From positions 1 to 64,000 of the forward strand of contig URYN01000001.1 of the NCBI GenBank assembly GCA_900552135.1: DNA of 64,000 bases, read 5' to 3'. The stretch's first letter is position 1. Each line of letters starts with the position of its first letter. The notes under the pieces are model-generated. The model did not search any database, was not told the origin of the DNA, and saw only the letters and a program-made list of their open reading frames with translations. Source of the DNA: an uncultured Clostridium sp. (lineage in GTDB: Bacteria; Bacillota; Clostridia; TANB77; CAG-508). Position numbers and translations under genes: made by a program. Below are positions 55,380 to 63,356 of the stretch, piece by piece.

Positions 55380-56156
55380 ATGACAGAGCTATTACGAGTT
55401 ACATTATTAGGTTTATTTTTTGGAACATTTGGAACTACACTTGGTGGAATACTTGGAATAATAGTAAAAAAACCGTCAGATAAATTTTTGAGTTTCATAT
55501 TATCGCTTGCGGGTGGACTCATGACCGCAATACTAAGTTTCGATTTAATACCGGAGGCGTTACAAATATCAGATGTAAAAAGTACATTAATCGGAATAAT
55601 AATGGGAATAATATGCATGGTAATTTGTAATATAGTTGTAGAAAAGAAATTTTCTGATGAAAGTCTAGAAAGAATAAATAAAAGAAACTCAAATTCCAGA
55701 ACATCAAGTGCGAATATTAATTTACTAAAAGCTGGAATAATAACAAGTATAGGACTTGCAATACACAATTTTCCTGAAGGATTAGCAATCGGGTCTGGCT
55801 TCGGAGCATCACTAAAATTAGGCTATTCACTTGCCGTTGCAATATGTATACATGATATACCAGAAGGAATATCAATGGCTATACCAATGAAAAAGGGAGG
55901 AATGAAAGCAGGAAAAGTATTATTTTATGTAATACTTTCAGGAGTAACCACAGGACTAGGAGCTTTTGTGGGAAAAATAATTGGAGGTATATCGGAAGAG
56001 ATAATATCAATTTGCCTAAGCTTTGCAGCAGGAGCAATGCTTTACATAGTATCAGGCGAGTTAGTTCCTGAGTCTAACAAACTAAATTCTGGAATGCCAT
56101 CAACAATAGGAAGCATAATCGGATTTGTACTAGGACTGGTGGCAACTTGTTTGTGA
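55380..56156 (+). CDS. ZIP-family divalent metal transporter
   Basis: 258 residues, eight predicted membrane helices, with the metal-path motifs HNFPEG (129-134) in helix 4 and HDIPEG (158-163) in helix 5. A Ser/Asn-rich loop (about 95-112) lies before helix 4. It probably imports zinc, iron or manganese, like ZupT. AAGGAG precedes ATG 55380. No metal-responsive operator was seen. Confidence 0.9.
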   Translation: MTELLRVTLLGLFFGTFGTTLGGILGIIVKKPSDKFLSFILSLAGGLMTAILSFDLIPEALQISDVKSTLIGIIMGIICMVICNIVVEKKFSDESLERINKRNSNSRTSSANINLLKAGIITSIGLAIHNFPEGLAIGSGFGASLKLGYSLAVAICIHDIPEGISMAIPMKKGGMKAGKVLFYVILSGVTTGLGAFVGKIIGGISEEIISICLSFAAGAMLYIVSGELVPESNKLNSGMPSTIGSIIGFVLGLVATCL

Positions 56157-56233
56157 ATAATATTTGTATATACATTTTAATTTTTTTGAATAAGCTGTCA
56201 AATTACAAATGATGATTTTTCGTAAGCAATAAG

Positions 56234-56548
56234 TTAGATGTAATGCTTCCAAAGATAGATGGATTTAAAATATTAGAAGAAATAAGAAAAGAAAAAATTG
56301 AATCAAAAGTAATAATGCTAACAGCTAAATCCATGATAGAGGACAAGCTTACAGGCTTTAATAACGGAGAAAATGATTATCTTACAAAACCATTCCACAT
56401 AGACGAATTAGTTGCAAGAGTAAATGCTCAATTAAGAATGAACAATGTACAAGCACCAAAAGATTATATAGAAGCAGGAGACTTGAGATTAAATTTAAAA
56501 AATAGCACACTAATTTACACAACAACGAATAAAAGCTACATTATTTGA
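56234..56548 (+). pseudogene. remnant of an OmpR-family response regulator
   Basis: Opens inside the receiver domain at LDVMLPKIDGF, where the Asp is the usual phosphate acceptor, and continues through IMLTAKS and YLTKPFHIDELVARV. The first 45 or so residues of the receiver are missing, with a stop just upstream. The DNA-binding half ends after about 25 residues (KDYIEAGDLRLNLK, then unrelated sequence and stop). No sensor kinase gene remains. A dead two-component gene. Confidence 0.8.
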
Positions 56549-56725
56549 TTAGAAATGGACATAAAGATAGAGGTAGAATAATGGAAAAATAAAAATCAAT
56601 CTAAAAAAACAATGCCTCTTGAAATCCTAATATATTTAAAATATATGGAATATAAAGTAAAATTTTATTGAGAATAAGCAGAAAATGTGATATAAATTAT
56701 AAAAAATGAGAAAGGAAAAAATAAC

Positions 56726-57268
56726 ATGAAAGCTTTAGTTATATCAGATATACATGGTTCGGGATATTATGCTGACAAAATAAAAGAAATAGTAGAAAGA
56801 GAAAATCCAGAAAAAATAATATTATTAGGAGACTTATACTATCACGGCCCAAGGAACGATTTGAGCCAAGAATACAATCCAATGAAAGTTGCAGAAACAT
56901 TAAACTCAATGAAAGATAAGCTATTAGTAGTAAGGGGAAACTGTGACGCAGAAGTAGACGAAATGATTTCAGAATTCAAATTCAACGACCATATATTAAT
57001 GGAGATAAACGGAAAAAAATTCTACTTCACACATGGTCACAAATACAACATAGAAAACATACCTTATGACGATTTCGACATAATGATTTATGGACACATA
57101 CATCAAGGCTTCATAGAAGAAAAAGAAGGTTTGATATTTGCAAATCCAGGATCAATATCATTACCAAAATGCAACACAGCACACAGCTACATTATATTAG
57201 ACGAAAACAATATAATACTAAAAGACGTAGATGGAAAAGTAATACAAGAATATGAATATGAGAAGTAA
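56726..57268 (+). CDS. YfcE/MJ0936-family metallophosphodiesterase
   Basis: 180 residues. Motifs: LVISDIHGS (Asp8, His10), LLGDLYYHGPRN, VVRGNCD, FTHGHKYN and YGHIHQGF. The N-D pair and the GNCD form fit YfcE, a manganese-dependent phosphodiesterase of unknown cell role. GAAAGGA precedes ATG 56726. The GNAT gene follows on the same strand. Confidence 0.9.
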   Translation: MKALVISDIHGSGYYADKIKEIVERENPEKIILLGDLYYHGPRNDLSQEYNPMKVAETLNSMKDKLLVVRGNCDAEVDEMISEFKFNDHILMEINGKKFYFTHGHKYNIENIPYDDFDIMIYGHIHQGFIEEKEGLIFANPGSISLPKCNTAHSYIILDENNIILKDVDGKVIQEYEYEK

Positions 57269-57346
57269 AGATATGGGAAATATAATAATTTGAATGGACT
57301 AAAAATATTGAAAAATGGTCAAAGAGAATATACAGGAGAGTGTAAA

Positions 57347-57802
57347 ATGTTAAAAATTTATAACATACTACAAAAAATGGAACTTTTGAAAGAAGTAGCG
57401 ACACTTGAATATGAAGAATGGGCAGATAATCCCGAAGAAGATAAAGAAGCAAGAATAGAAAGAAAAATAGAAAAAATTAAAATAAAACTAAAAGGTAATG
57501 ATTTTTGCAAATTGATTCTTGTAGATAACGATAAATTAATAGGATTCATATCAATATTTCCTGATGATTGCGATGAATGTCCAGAACTCAGTCCATGGTA
57601 TGCAACGATGTATGTGAAAAAAGAATACAGAGGGCATGGTTATTCTAAAATATTAAATGATGCAATCTTGAAGGAAGCAGGAGAAAGAGGATTCAAAGAA
57701 ATATATTTAAAAACAACATTGAACAATTATTATGAAAAATTCGGAGCAACATTTGTGAAGAAAATAAGAGACGAAGAAAAAATATACAAATTTGAATTAT
57801 AG
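57347..57802 (+). CDS. GNAT-family N-acetyltransferase
   Basis: 151 residues from ATG 57347, behind AGGAG at 57334-57338; an earlier TTG has no such site. The acetyl-CoA loop is EYRGHGYSKILNDAIL and the C-terminal YEKFGATFVKK fits. The substrate is unknown; the region KLIGFISIFPDDCDECPEL is usual for acetyltransferases acting on small amines or antibiotics, which does not decide it. Confidence 0.85.
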   Translation: MLKIYNILQKMELLKEVATLEYEEWADNPEEDKEARIERKIEKIKIKLKGNDFCKLILVDNDKLIGFISIFPDDCDECPELSPWYATMYVKKEYRGHGYSKILNDAILKEAGERGFKEIYLKTTLNNYYEKFGATFVKKIRDEEKIYKFEL

Positions 57803-57859
57803 AAAGAGAAAGGCTGACTATGAAAGTTTTTACTGGAGCTAAAAAATAAACTAGATATT

Positions 57860-57891
57860 AAAAGGCTGAGCTTAATTTTGCTCAGTCTTTT
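57860..57891. terminator. terminator at the end of the pyrophosphatase-VOC gene
   Basis: AAAAGGCTGAGC (57860-57871) pairs with GCTCAGTCTTTT (57880-57891), one G-U pair. It overlaps the stop codon of the minus-strand gene and also faces the GNAT gene. Confidence 0.75.
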
Positions 57892-58636
57892 CTCCTAAAT
57901 CTTGCGTAAATCTTAACAAATATCCATCTGGGTCTTGAATTAAAAACTCTTTATTTCCTAACATTTTATCATCTTGTCTATACCAATTTTCCTCGATATC
58001 AAAAGCAATTGCATAATTATTTTCTTTGAAGTTATTATATATTTCATCAAGGTCGTCAACTTCTAATTGAAAGTTAATTCCATTGCCAAAAGGGTATTTC
58101 AATTCTCCGACATTCCACTTATCATTATCAGACAATTCTTGTAGCATAAATTGAATATTATCCAAAGATATGAATGCAAATTTATCCTCAGGTCTATCAT
58201 ATTCCACTTTAAATCCAGCCATTTTATAAAATTTTAAGCTATCTTCTAAATTAGTTACAGATAACTCTGGAATATTTTTATTCCAATTTATATAATCTTT
58301 AGACCTTAGAATTATGCTTTCAAAATATTGCTCTTGAAAGTCAGTCAATACTTTAATTTCTTCATTAGTAAAAGTTTTATTTTCTGGAACAACAACTAAT
58401 TTATCGTCATTGTCATTTGTCCTATGAATTATTGCAATGCACTTTCCTGTAAAAGTTTCTAGCGGTTCATAGATTCCTAAAACATAAGAATCTAATTCTT
58501 CGCCATCACCACTTATAGTATTAGGAACATAACCGTAATTTACTGGATAAATAAATCCGTGCTTTGGATGCTTGCTACCCATAGGCCTGTCGATTTTTAT
58601 GGTTATGATTTTATTTAAATATTCTAGATTATTCAT
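57872..58636 (-). CDS. inorganic-pyrophosphatase-like domain fused to a VOC/glyoxalase domain
   Basis: 254 residues in one frame. The first 112 resemble short Firmicute inorganic pyrophosphatase-like proteins (KIDRPMGSKHPKHGFIYPV, DGEELDSYVLGI, DDKLVVVP). From about 118 a VOC/glyoxalase-bleomycin-resistance domain starts (PELSVTNLEDSLKFYKMAGF) and ends with NKEFLIQDPDGYLLRFTQ. Classical pyrophosphatase acids are only partly kept, so activity is uncertain. The upstream 2H remnant ends two bases before this gene, so they share a transcript. The fusion is unusual. Confidence 0.8.
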   Translation of the reverse strand: MNNLEYLNKIITIKIDRPMGSKHPKHGFIYPVNYGYVPNTISGDGEELDSYVLGIYEPLETFTGKCIAIIHRTNDNDDKLVVVPENKTFTNEEIKVLTDFQEQYFESIILRSKDYINWNKNIPELSVTNLEDSLKFYKMAGFKVEYDRPEDKFAFISLDNIQFMLQELSDNDKWNVGELKYPFGNGINFQLEVDDLDEIYNNFKENNYAIAFDIEENWYRQDDKMLGNKEFLIQDPDGYLLRFTQDLGEKTEQN

Positions 58637-58638
58637 GG

Positions 58639-58899
58639 TTATTCTCCTAACTTTATATTTTTAATAATAATAGATTCTTCATTTTCACCAATAAATTCAA
58701 CAGAAACTTTATTGATAACAGTTGTAAATTCATAATTGAAATCAGAGAAATATTTTAAACCATCTGCTTGACCAAGTGTTATATGAGGATTTACTAAATT
58801 TGCCAATCTATCATATTTATTTCTAATTTCATTAATTATATCTATATTGTCAAACTTAGGAAAAATTAATATGTTTCGTTTACCGATATTATTATACAT
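58639..58899 (-). pseudogene. 2'-5' RNA ligase-like (2H phosphoesterase) with internal deletion
   Basis: 86 residues from ATG 58899. The start (KRNILIFPKFDNIDIIN) and the end (FIGENEESIIIKNIK) are those of the LigT-like 2H family, which normally has two HxT motifs about 90 residues apart. Here only one remains, in NPHITLGQADG, which reads as the first motif's left side joined to the second motif's right side. The centre is gone in frame, probably by recombination between the two similar motifs. An active 2H enzyme needs both histidines. Confidence 0.7.
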
Positions 58900-59130
58900 T
58901 TGAGGCCATCCTGATTTATTATTGTATTTAATATTACCATAAATCTTTGTGGGATTGCAACTGATGGAGAGAAGAGAATGGATTGTTAATAATAATTCAA
59001 AATGTAAAATATTTATTAATCTCTTAAAAAAATAAAATGGATTGGATATATAAGCTTTTATACTGTAAATGAAAAAAGTGAATAGTATTAAAGAATCATG
59101 AAAATAGAATGGACTAAAATTGCTATATTT

Positions 59131-59173
59131 TCTCATAACTCTAAGGCGAGTTTGAGTATATCCCCCGCAACCA
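59131..59173 (+). pseudogene. degenerate 3' half of a tRNA-Met gene (left copy)
   Basis: TCTCATAAC begins in the anticodon loop and the piece runs to CCCCCGCAACCA. It aligns with the intact-looking copy at 61787-61832, with about three bases deleted and several changes. The 5' half is absent. A hairpin terminator follows six bases later. Confidence 0.7.
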
Positions 59174-59178
59174 GATTT

Positions 59179-59209
59179 ATCAAGGAATTCAAAGTTCCTT
59201 GATTTTTTT
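59179..59209 (+). terminator. terminator after the left tRNA-Met fragment
   Basis: Perfect stem ATCAAGGAA (59179-59187) with 59195-59203, seven-base loop, T run. The rest of the 58900-59303 gap has no gene. Confidence 0.75.
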
Positions 59210-59245
59210 GTTTTTGAGAAAAACGGCAGAAATCTTGGAGGAATA

Positions 59246-59274
59246 TTAGCAAAATTAAAAAAGCGTGATATAAT
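59246..59274 (+). promoter_or_regulatory. promoter of the 744-residue island gene
   Basis: TTAGCA at 59246-59251, 17-base spacer, TATAAT at 59269-59274 preceded by TGA (extended -10). Confidence 0.65.
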
Positions 59275-59303
59275 AGGAAAAAACATAAATTGAGGTGAGC
59301 TAG

Positions 59304-61538
59304 ATGAGAAAATATTTTGATCAAAAATTTAAAACAAAATTTTCAAAACAGACAATGGCAGGTAAAGAAGGATTCCAGTGGGTAATTGGAGAGATGGAAA
59401 ATGAATTTGAATATCCTGAATGTGACAGTAATAATTTTGATGAGTTTTTTTCAATGTTGGCAAAATTTAATCAACACATAAATTATTTTATTAGGATATA
59501 TGAAATTGATAAGAAAGAACTAAAAATAGAAAATAAATTTGTAACTGTACTTAGTGATATTGCAAGATTTGCAATAAAAAATAAAACCATAACTCAGGTA
59601 ATGAAAAATAACGATTATAAAAATTTTTCAATGTTATATTTATTAGGGTTAATTGCTGGATTTGTACAAAAAACAAGAATAAATGGTGCTTATGATTTTG
59701 GTATGTTTATTTTTTATAATTGGTTTGAATTGCATAAAATAAAAAATATGTCTAAAAAAAATAGAAACGATATAGAAAAGCTTTTAAAAAATCTAACGAT
59801 AACTGAAAAAAAGAAAATTACAGATATATATTCAAAGAATTTTAATGAAACAATAGTAGGATATAATAAAAGAAACTTGACAGGGTTAAAAAAATATACT
59901 CAATTATTTAACAATTTTGGATATAAAAAAAATCAATTTTGTACTTGGCAAGAAGATTATATTTTAAAAATGTCAAAGTTAAGTTTTTCTATTTCAGAGA
60001 TAATACCTCAATTTTCTTCTAGAACATGGAAAATTCCGAATTACGATTTATGGGATGAACAAGTTATAAATAACATGAAAAACTTTTTCGAAAAAAGTGA
60101 TGATGCATTAATGATTTTAGAAGTTATTGACTATAGATTACACAATAAAAATATCGGAACAACTACGCAAAAAATAGTATTTGATCAAGTTTTGAATAGA
60201 ATTAAAAACCAAGATAGAAGATATGATTTTGATAATATATGGTTTTATATTTTAATTAAACAGATGAAGGAAAAAAATAATTATATTACTAAAAATATCA
60301 ACCAAATATATATTGAATTAAAGAAAAAAAGAAATATACAAATAATACTATTTTTAAAAGAAAAAGGTTTTAAAATTGATAAAGAGTTACAAAAGAAAAT
60401 AGATAAATACTATATAAAGCAAATAAAAGCAATTGAGCAAATTGAAAACTTATATACATTTACTGAATTATTGAAAGACGAATACATAAAAAAGAATATT
60501 AATTTAGAAATAGTAACTATGGTTATGAAAATTTTCTTCAATTTAATAAGTAAGAATGATAAAGATATTCTGATATCTAATTCTTTTTATTATATTATTA
60601 ACTTTCTTATAGCTGCTAAATCTAAAGTAAACAATGAAATAATTAATGAATATATATTTAAAGTATTAAAATTATGGAATGAAAAGTATTTTGAAAAAAT
60701 GCAATCTCAAATGCAAAAATTTGAATATTCTACTACTGTTAAAAAAGAGCAAATAGAAGAATATAATCAGTATTTTACTCAATATCCTTTGGCTTGCTTT
60801 AGAAATAATTTTTCATGGAAGGAACAAAACATTTTAGCTCAGATGTCAACATCATCTGAATTTGCAATTAGTATGTTGTTTAAGGAGAATACAATATATA
60901 TTGATAAGTTTGTGCCATATATTAAAAAGATAGACTTAAGCCAAAAAGATTCATTTGATAATATTGTTTGTAAGTATCTAGATGATATACAAATAAAATA
61001 TGCTGAACAATTATTAAATTCTAATATTGAGCCAGTTGCTTATTTGCGATCAATATATGAAAGCTATTCATTGACGCTTTCTACATTTATAACTACTATA
61101 AATGAAAATAATTACAAAAAGATGTATAAAGATATAGGAGATGGATTTTTGAAATATGGTTTGTTACCATATCCTGATAGAGTTAGTGTGGCACATATAA
61201 CACAACTAATACCATTAGTAGAATTGTTAATTAGAGAATTGGGAATAAAGAATAACATTATTCCATTTAAAGAAAAAGAACAGCAAATTCATGTAATGAA
61301 GGATTCAAGTACAATTTTGTTGAGCATTATAAGAAAAAAATTTAAAAAGAGTAATAATTTTGAAAATATGGGGATTTACTTATATTTATACAATTATTTG
61401 TATAATAATAATTCATTAAATATAAGAAATGAATTAATTCATGCAAGACAATATTTAGATAGTGAAGGACAGATGAATTTTGCATTTAGGGCACTAATAA
61501 TCGGAATATTTTGGGGATCAATTGAATTATATATTTAA
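59304..61538 (+). CDS. large unknown protein with C-terminal DUF4209/HEPN-like motif
   Basis: 744 residues, rich in Lys, Asn, Ile and Tyr, mostly helical, no membrane segments. The last 110 residues resemble DUF4209: IPLVELLIRELGI, then LNIRNELIHARQYL. Arg708-Asn-x3-His713 fits the RN-x3-H catalytic motif of HEPN RNases, which are common in abortive-infection and toxin proteins. The long N-terminal part is unrecognised and may sense or bind. It has its own promoter, a GAGGTGAG ribosome-binding site, and a terminator. It lies between two tRNA-Met 3' halves, next to an XRE remnant. A defence role is inference from motif and context. Confidence 0.75.
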   Translation: MRKYFDQKFKTKFSKQTMAGKEGFQWVIGEMENEFEYPECDSNNFDEFFSMLAKFNQHINYFIRIYEIDKKELKIENKFVTVLSDIARFAIKNKTITQVMKNNDYKNFSMLYLLGLIAGFVQKTRINGAYDFGMFIFYNWFELHKIKNMSKKNRNDIEKLLKNLTITEKKKITDIYSKNFNETIVGYNKRNLTGLKKYTQLFNNFGYKKNQFCTWQEDYILKMSKLSFSISEIIPQFSSRTWKIPNYDLWDEQVINNMKNFFEKSDDALMILEVIDYRLHNKNIGTTTQKIVFDQVLNRIKNQDRRYDFDNIWFYILIKQMKEKNNYITKNINQIYIELKKKRNIQIILFLKEKGFKIDKELQKKIDKYYIKQIKAIEQIENLYTFTELLKDEYIKKNINLEIVTMVMKIFFNLISKNDKDILISNSFYYIINFLIAAKSKVNNEIINEYIFKVLKLWNEKYFEKMQSQMQKFEYSTTVKKEQIEEYNQYFTQYPLACFRNNFSWKEQNILAQMSTSSEFAISMLFKENTIYIDKFVPYIKKIDLSQKDSFDNIVCKYLDDIQIKYAEQLLNSNIEPVAYLRSIYESYSLTLSTFITTINENNYKKMYKDIGDGFLKYGLLPYPDRVSVAHITQLIPLVELLIRELGIKNNIIPFKEKEQQIHVMKDSSTILLSIIRKKFKKSNNFENMGIYLYLYNYLYNNNSLNIRNELIHARQYLDSEGQMNFAFRALIIGIFWGSIELYI

Positions 61539-61767
61539 TAAAATAGACGGGATCAGAATATTGAATCTCGTCTTTCTTATTAGAAACAGTCTCGGTTGTC
61601 CTATTATTACAATCTTCATCAAGTAAATATTCATAAGTAACACCATAGAAGTCTTTTAGCATTTTTAATTGAACTGTACTTGGAATTCTATCTAAGGAAT
61701 CATTCTCATAATTTCTTATTGATTGAATGCCAATTCCAAGTTCATCAGCCAATGCTTGTTGAGTCAA
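61486..61767 (-). pseudogene. XRE-family helix-turn-helix regulator, truncated at both ends
   Basis: Recognisable from LTQQALADELGIGIQSIRNYEN to YEYLLDEDCNNRTTETVS. Upstream the same frame reads ELREEKG and then meets a stop at the junction with the tRNA fragment, so the normal first residues are lost; TTG 61767 is the first usable start. After about 61583 the family likeness stops and the frame runs into the terminator and end of the island gene. It looks like an older gene cut by rearrangement, not an antitoxin partner with an intact frame. Confidence 0.65.
61545..61578 (+). terminator. terminator of the 744-residue gene
   Basis: AGACGGGAT (61545-61553) pairs with ATCTCGTCT (61565-61573), one G-U pair, then a T-rich tail. 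Confidence 0.7.
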
Positions 61768-61786
61768 TCCTTTTTCTTCTCTTAAT

Positions 61787-61832
61787 TCTCATAACCCGAA
61801 GGTCGTAAGTTCGAGTCTTACCCCCGCAACCA
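61787..61832 (+). pseudogene. 3' half of a tRNA-Met gene (right copy)
   Basis: Begins in the anticodon loop (TCTCATAACC, CAT anticodon) and continues through anticodon stem, variable loop, GTTCGAGT T-arm and CCCCCGC acceptor strand to ACCA. No D-arm or 5' acceptor strand exists upstream; the XRE remnant abuts it. Direct repeat of 59131-59173. Confidence 0.85.
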
Positions 61833-61842
61833 CAATAAAATG

Positions 61843-61876
61843 AAGCATTTGCTAGATTTTAGCAGGTGCTTTTTTC
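61843..61876 (+). terminator. tRNA-type terminator after the right tRNA-Met fragment
   Basis: Twelve-base stem (61843-61854 with 61860-61871, two G-U pairs) and a T run. Confidence 0.8.
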
Positions 61877-62012
61877 TTGCATTTTTGGGCGAAATTGTCA
61901 CACTTTGATCACAATTAGGGCGAGACTTGGCGTAGCTAGACAAGTTTTAACAGGAAATGTATTTAAATAATTCACAGGAAGTGGTATAATTGGGGGAAAT
62001 GAGAGGGAAAAA

Positions 62013-62920
62013 ATGATTAACGAAAAATATTTTGAAGATATAAATAAAAAGTTAATAAATATTCTAGATAATAGTGATTTGAATACAAAAGAAATAAGGA
62101 CAAGAAAAATTAAATAAAAAATTAATGGATATGATTGTAAAAAAAGAAATAGATAATCATTATGTTTCTTTAGTACATGAAATAAAAAGTTATCAATTTC
62201 TAAAAAAATATGGATGTTTACAAATGGCTATAGATAGTAATAGTGAAGCAGGTCCTGATTTTAAACTAAATAATTATAAAATAGAGTGTGTCTGTTGTTC
62301 GAGTGGAGAAACTGATAAAAACGGGTTAGAAAATTACAGATTAAGCGAAAATAGGAAAAGTATGATAGTAGATTATAATAAATTGCTAGAAATATTATTG
62401 CCAAGAATTACTCAAGAGTTATGTACAAAATCAAAAAAGTTAAAGGAATATATAGATAATCGTAATAGTGAAAAAAGATGAAGTATGTATTATTTTTATA
62501 TCATTGGGAGACATTGCACAAGATTTTTTTAGTGGAAAATATGGTTTCGATTTTCTAAATATTTTAATAGGAAAAAGTCATTTAACATTAAGGATTGATA
62601 AAAATACAAATAAATTTATAGATAGTTACTATAGCCATGTAGATACAATAAAAAAACAGAATGGTTCACCTATAGATGCTAATTTTTTTGTAAATGCAGA
62701 TAATAGACACATTTCAGCTATATTATTTACTGATGCATACATCTGTGATTTATATAATAAAGAGAATACATTTTTATTTTTAAATCCATATGCAATTAAT
62801 AAAGTAAAGGTAAAAGATTTTAACGATTTAATATATTGGAAAGGAAATAATGATAGGGAATATATTCCAAGATATAGAGGGAAAAATATATGGAATCAAT
62901 TCAAAAATAAATTTTATTAA
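62013..62920 (+). pseudogene. PD-(D/E)xK-like protein gene with two frameshifts
   Basis: Three open pieces join into one protein of about 300 residues if two extra bases are skipped: frame 1 from ATG 62013 (MINEKYFEDINKKL) to about 62096; frame 2 to about 62461 (GQEKLNKKLMD, then EAGPDFKLNNYKIECVCCSS); frame 3 (IVKKDEVCIIFISLGDIAQDFF) to the stop at 62920. The GPDF-x5-YKIECV pattern resembles a PD-(D/E)xK nuclease core, without a clear Lys. Extended -10 (TGGTATAAT, 61982-61990) and GAGAGGG precede it. Decayed gene or sequencing error. Confidence 0.6.
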
Positions 62921-62934
62921 AGGAGAATTTTGAA

Positions 62935-63321
62935 ATGAAAGTATTAACAATAAAGCAACCATGGGCAACATTGATAATGCAAAAAGATAAGAGGTTTGAA
63001 TTTAGAAGTTGGCAAACTAAATATAGAGGAGATTTACTAATCCATGCAGGAAAAGGAATAGATAAAGAAGCAATGAAAAGATTATCAAAATATATTCCAG
63101 AAGATTTGCCAACTGGGAAAATATTAGGAAAAGTAACATTAGTAGATTGTGTGAAAATGTCACCAGAATTTAAAGAGATGTTATTAAAAGAGAATAAAGA
63201 TATATACACAGATAGTTCTTTTAAAGAAAATTATGGTTGGCAGCTAGAAAATGCAGAAGTATTTGATGAACCAATAGAAGCAAAAGGTAAATTGAGTTTG
63301 TGGGAATATGATATGAAATAA
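62935..63321 (+). CDS. ASCH-domain protein
   Basis: 128 residues, PUA-like ASCH fold: VLTIKQPWATLIMQKDKRFEFRSW, YRGDLLIHAGKG and TGKILGKVTLVDC are typical. ASCH proteins bind RNA; some cut acetyl groups from N4-acetylcytidine. A GGAGAA site precedes ATG 62935, 15 bases after the broken gene. Likely in one operon with the exonuclease gene that follows. Confidence 0.85.
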   Translation: MKVLTIKQPWATLIMQKDKRFEFRSWQTKYRGDLLIHAGKGIDKEAMKRLSKYIPEDLPTGKILGKVTLVDCVKMSPEFKEMLLKENKDIYTDSSFKENYGWQLENAEVFDEPIEAKGKLSLWEYDMK

Positions 63322-63356
63322 TTTTATAGATAGTAATTTATTGAGGAGTTTATGAT

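Noticed and set aside
61486..61767. XRE protein as the antitoxin of the 744-residue protein
   Set aside because: It is truncated at both ends, lies on the opposite strand and overlaps the tail of the gene, so it is not a normal toxin-antitoxin pair.
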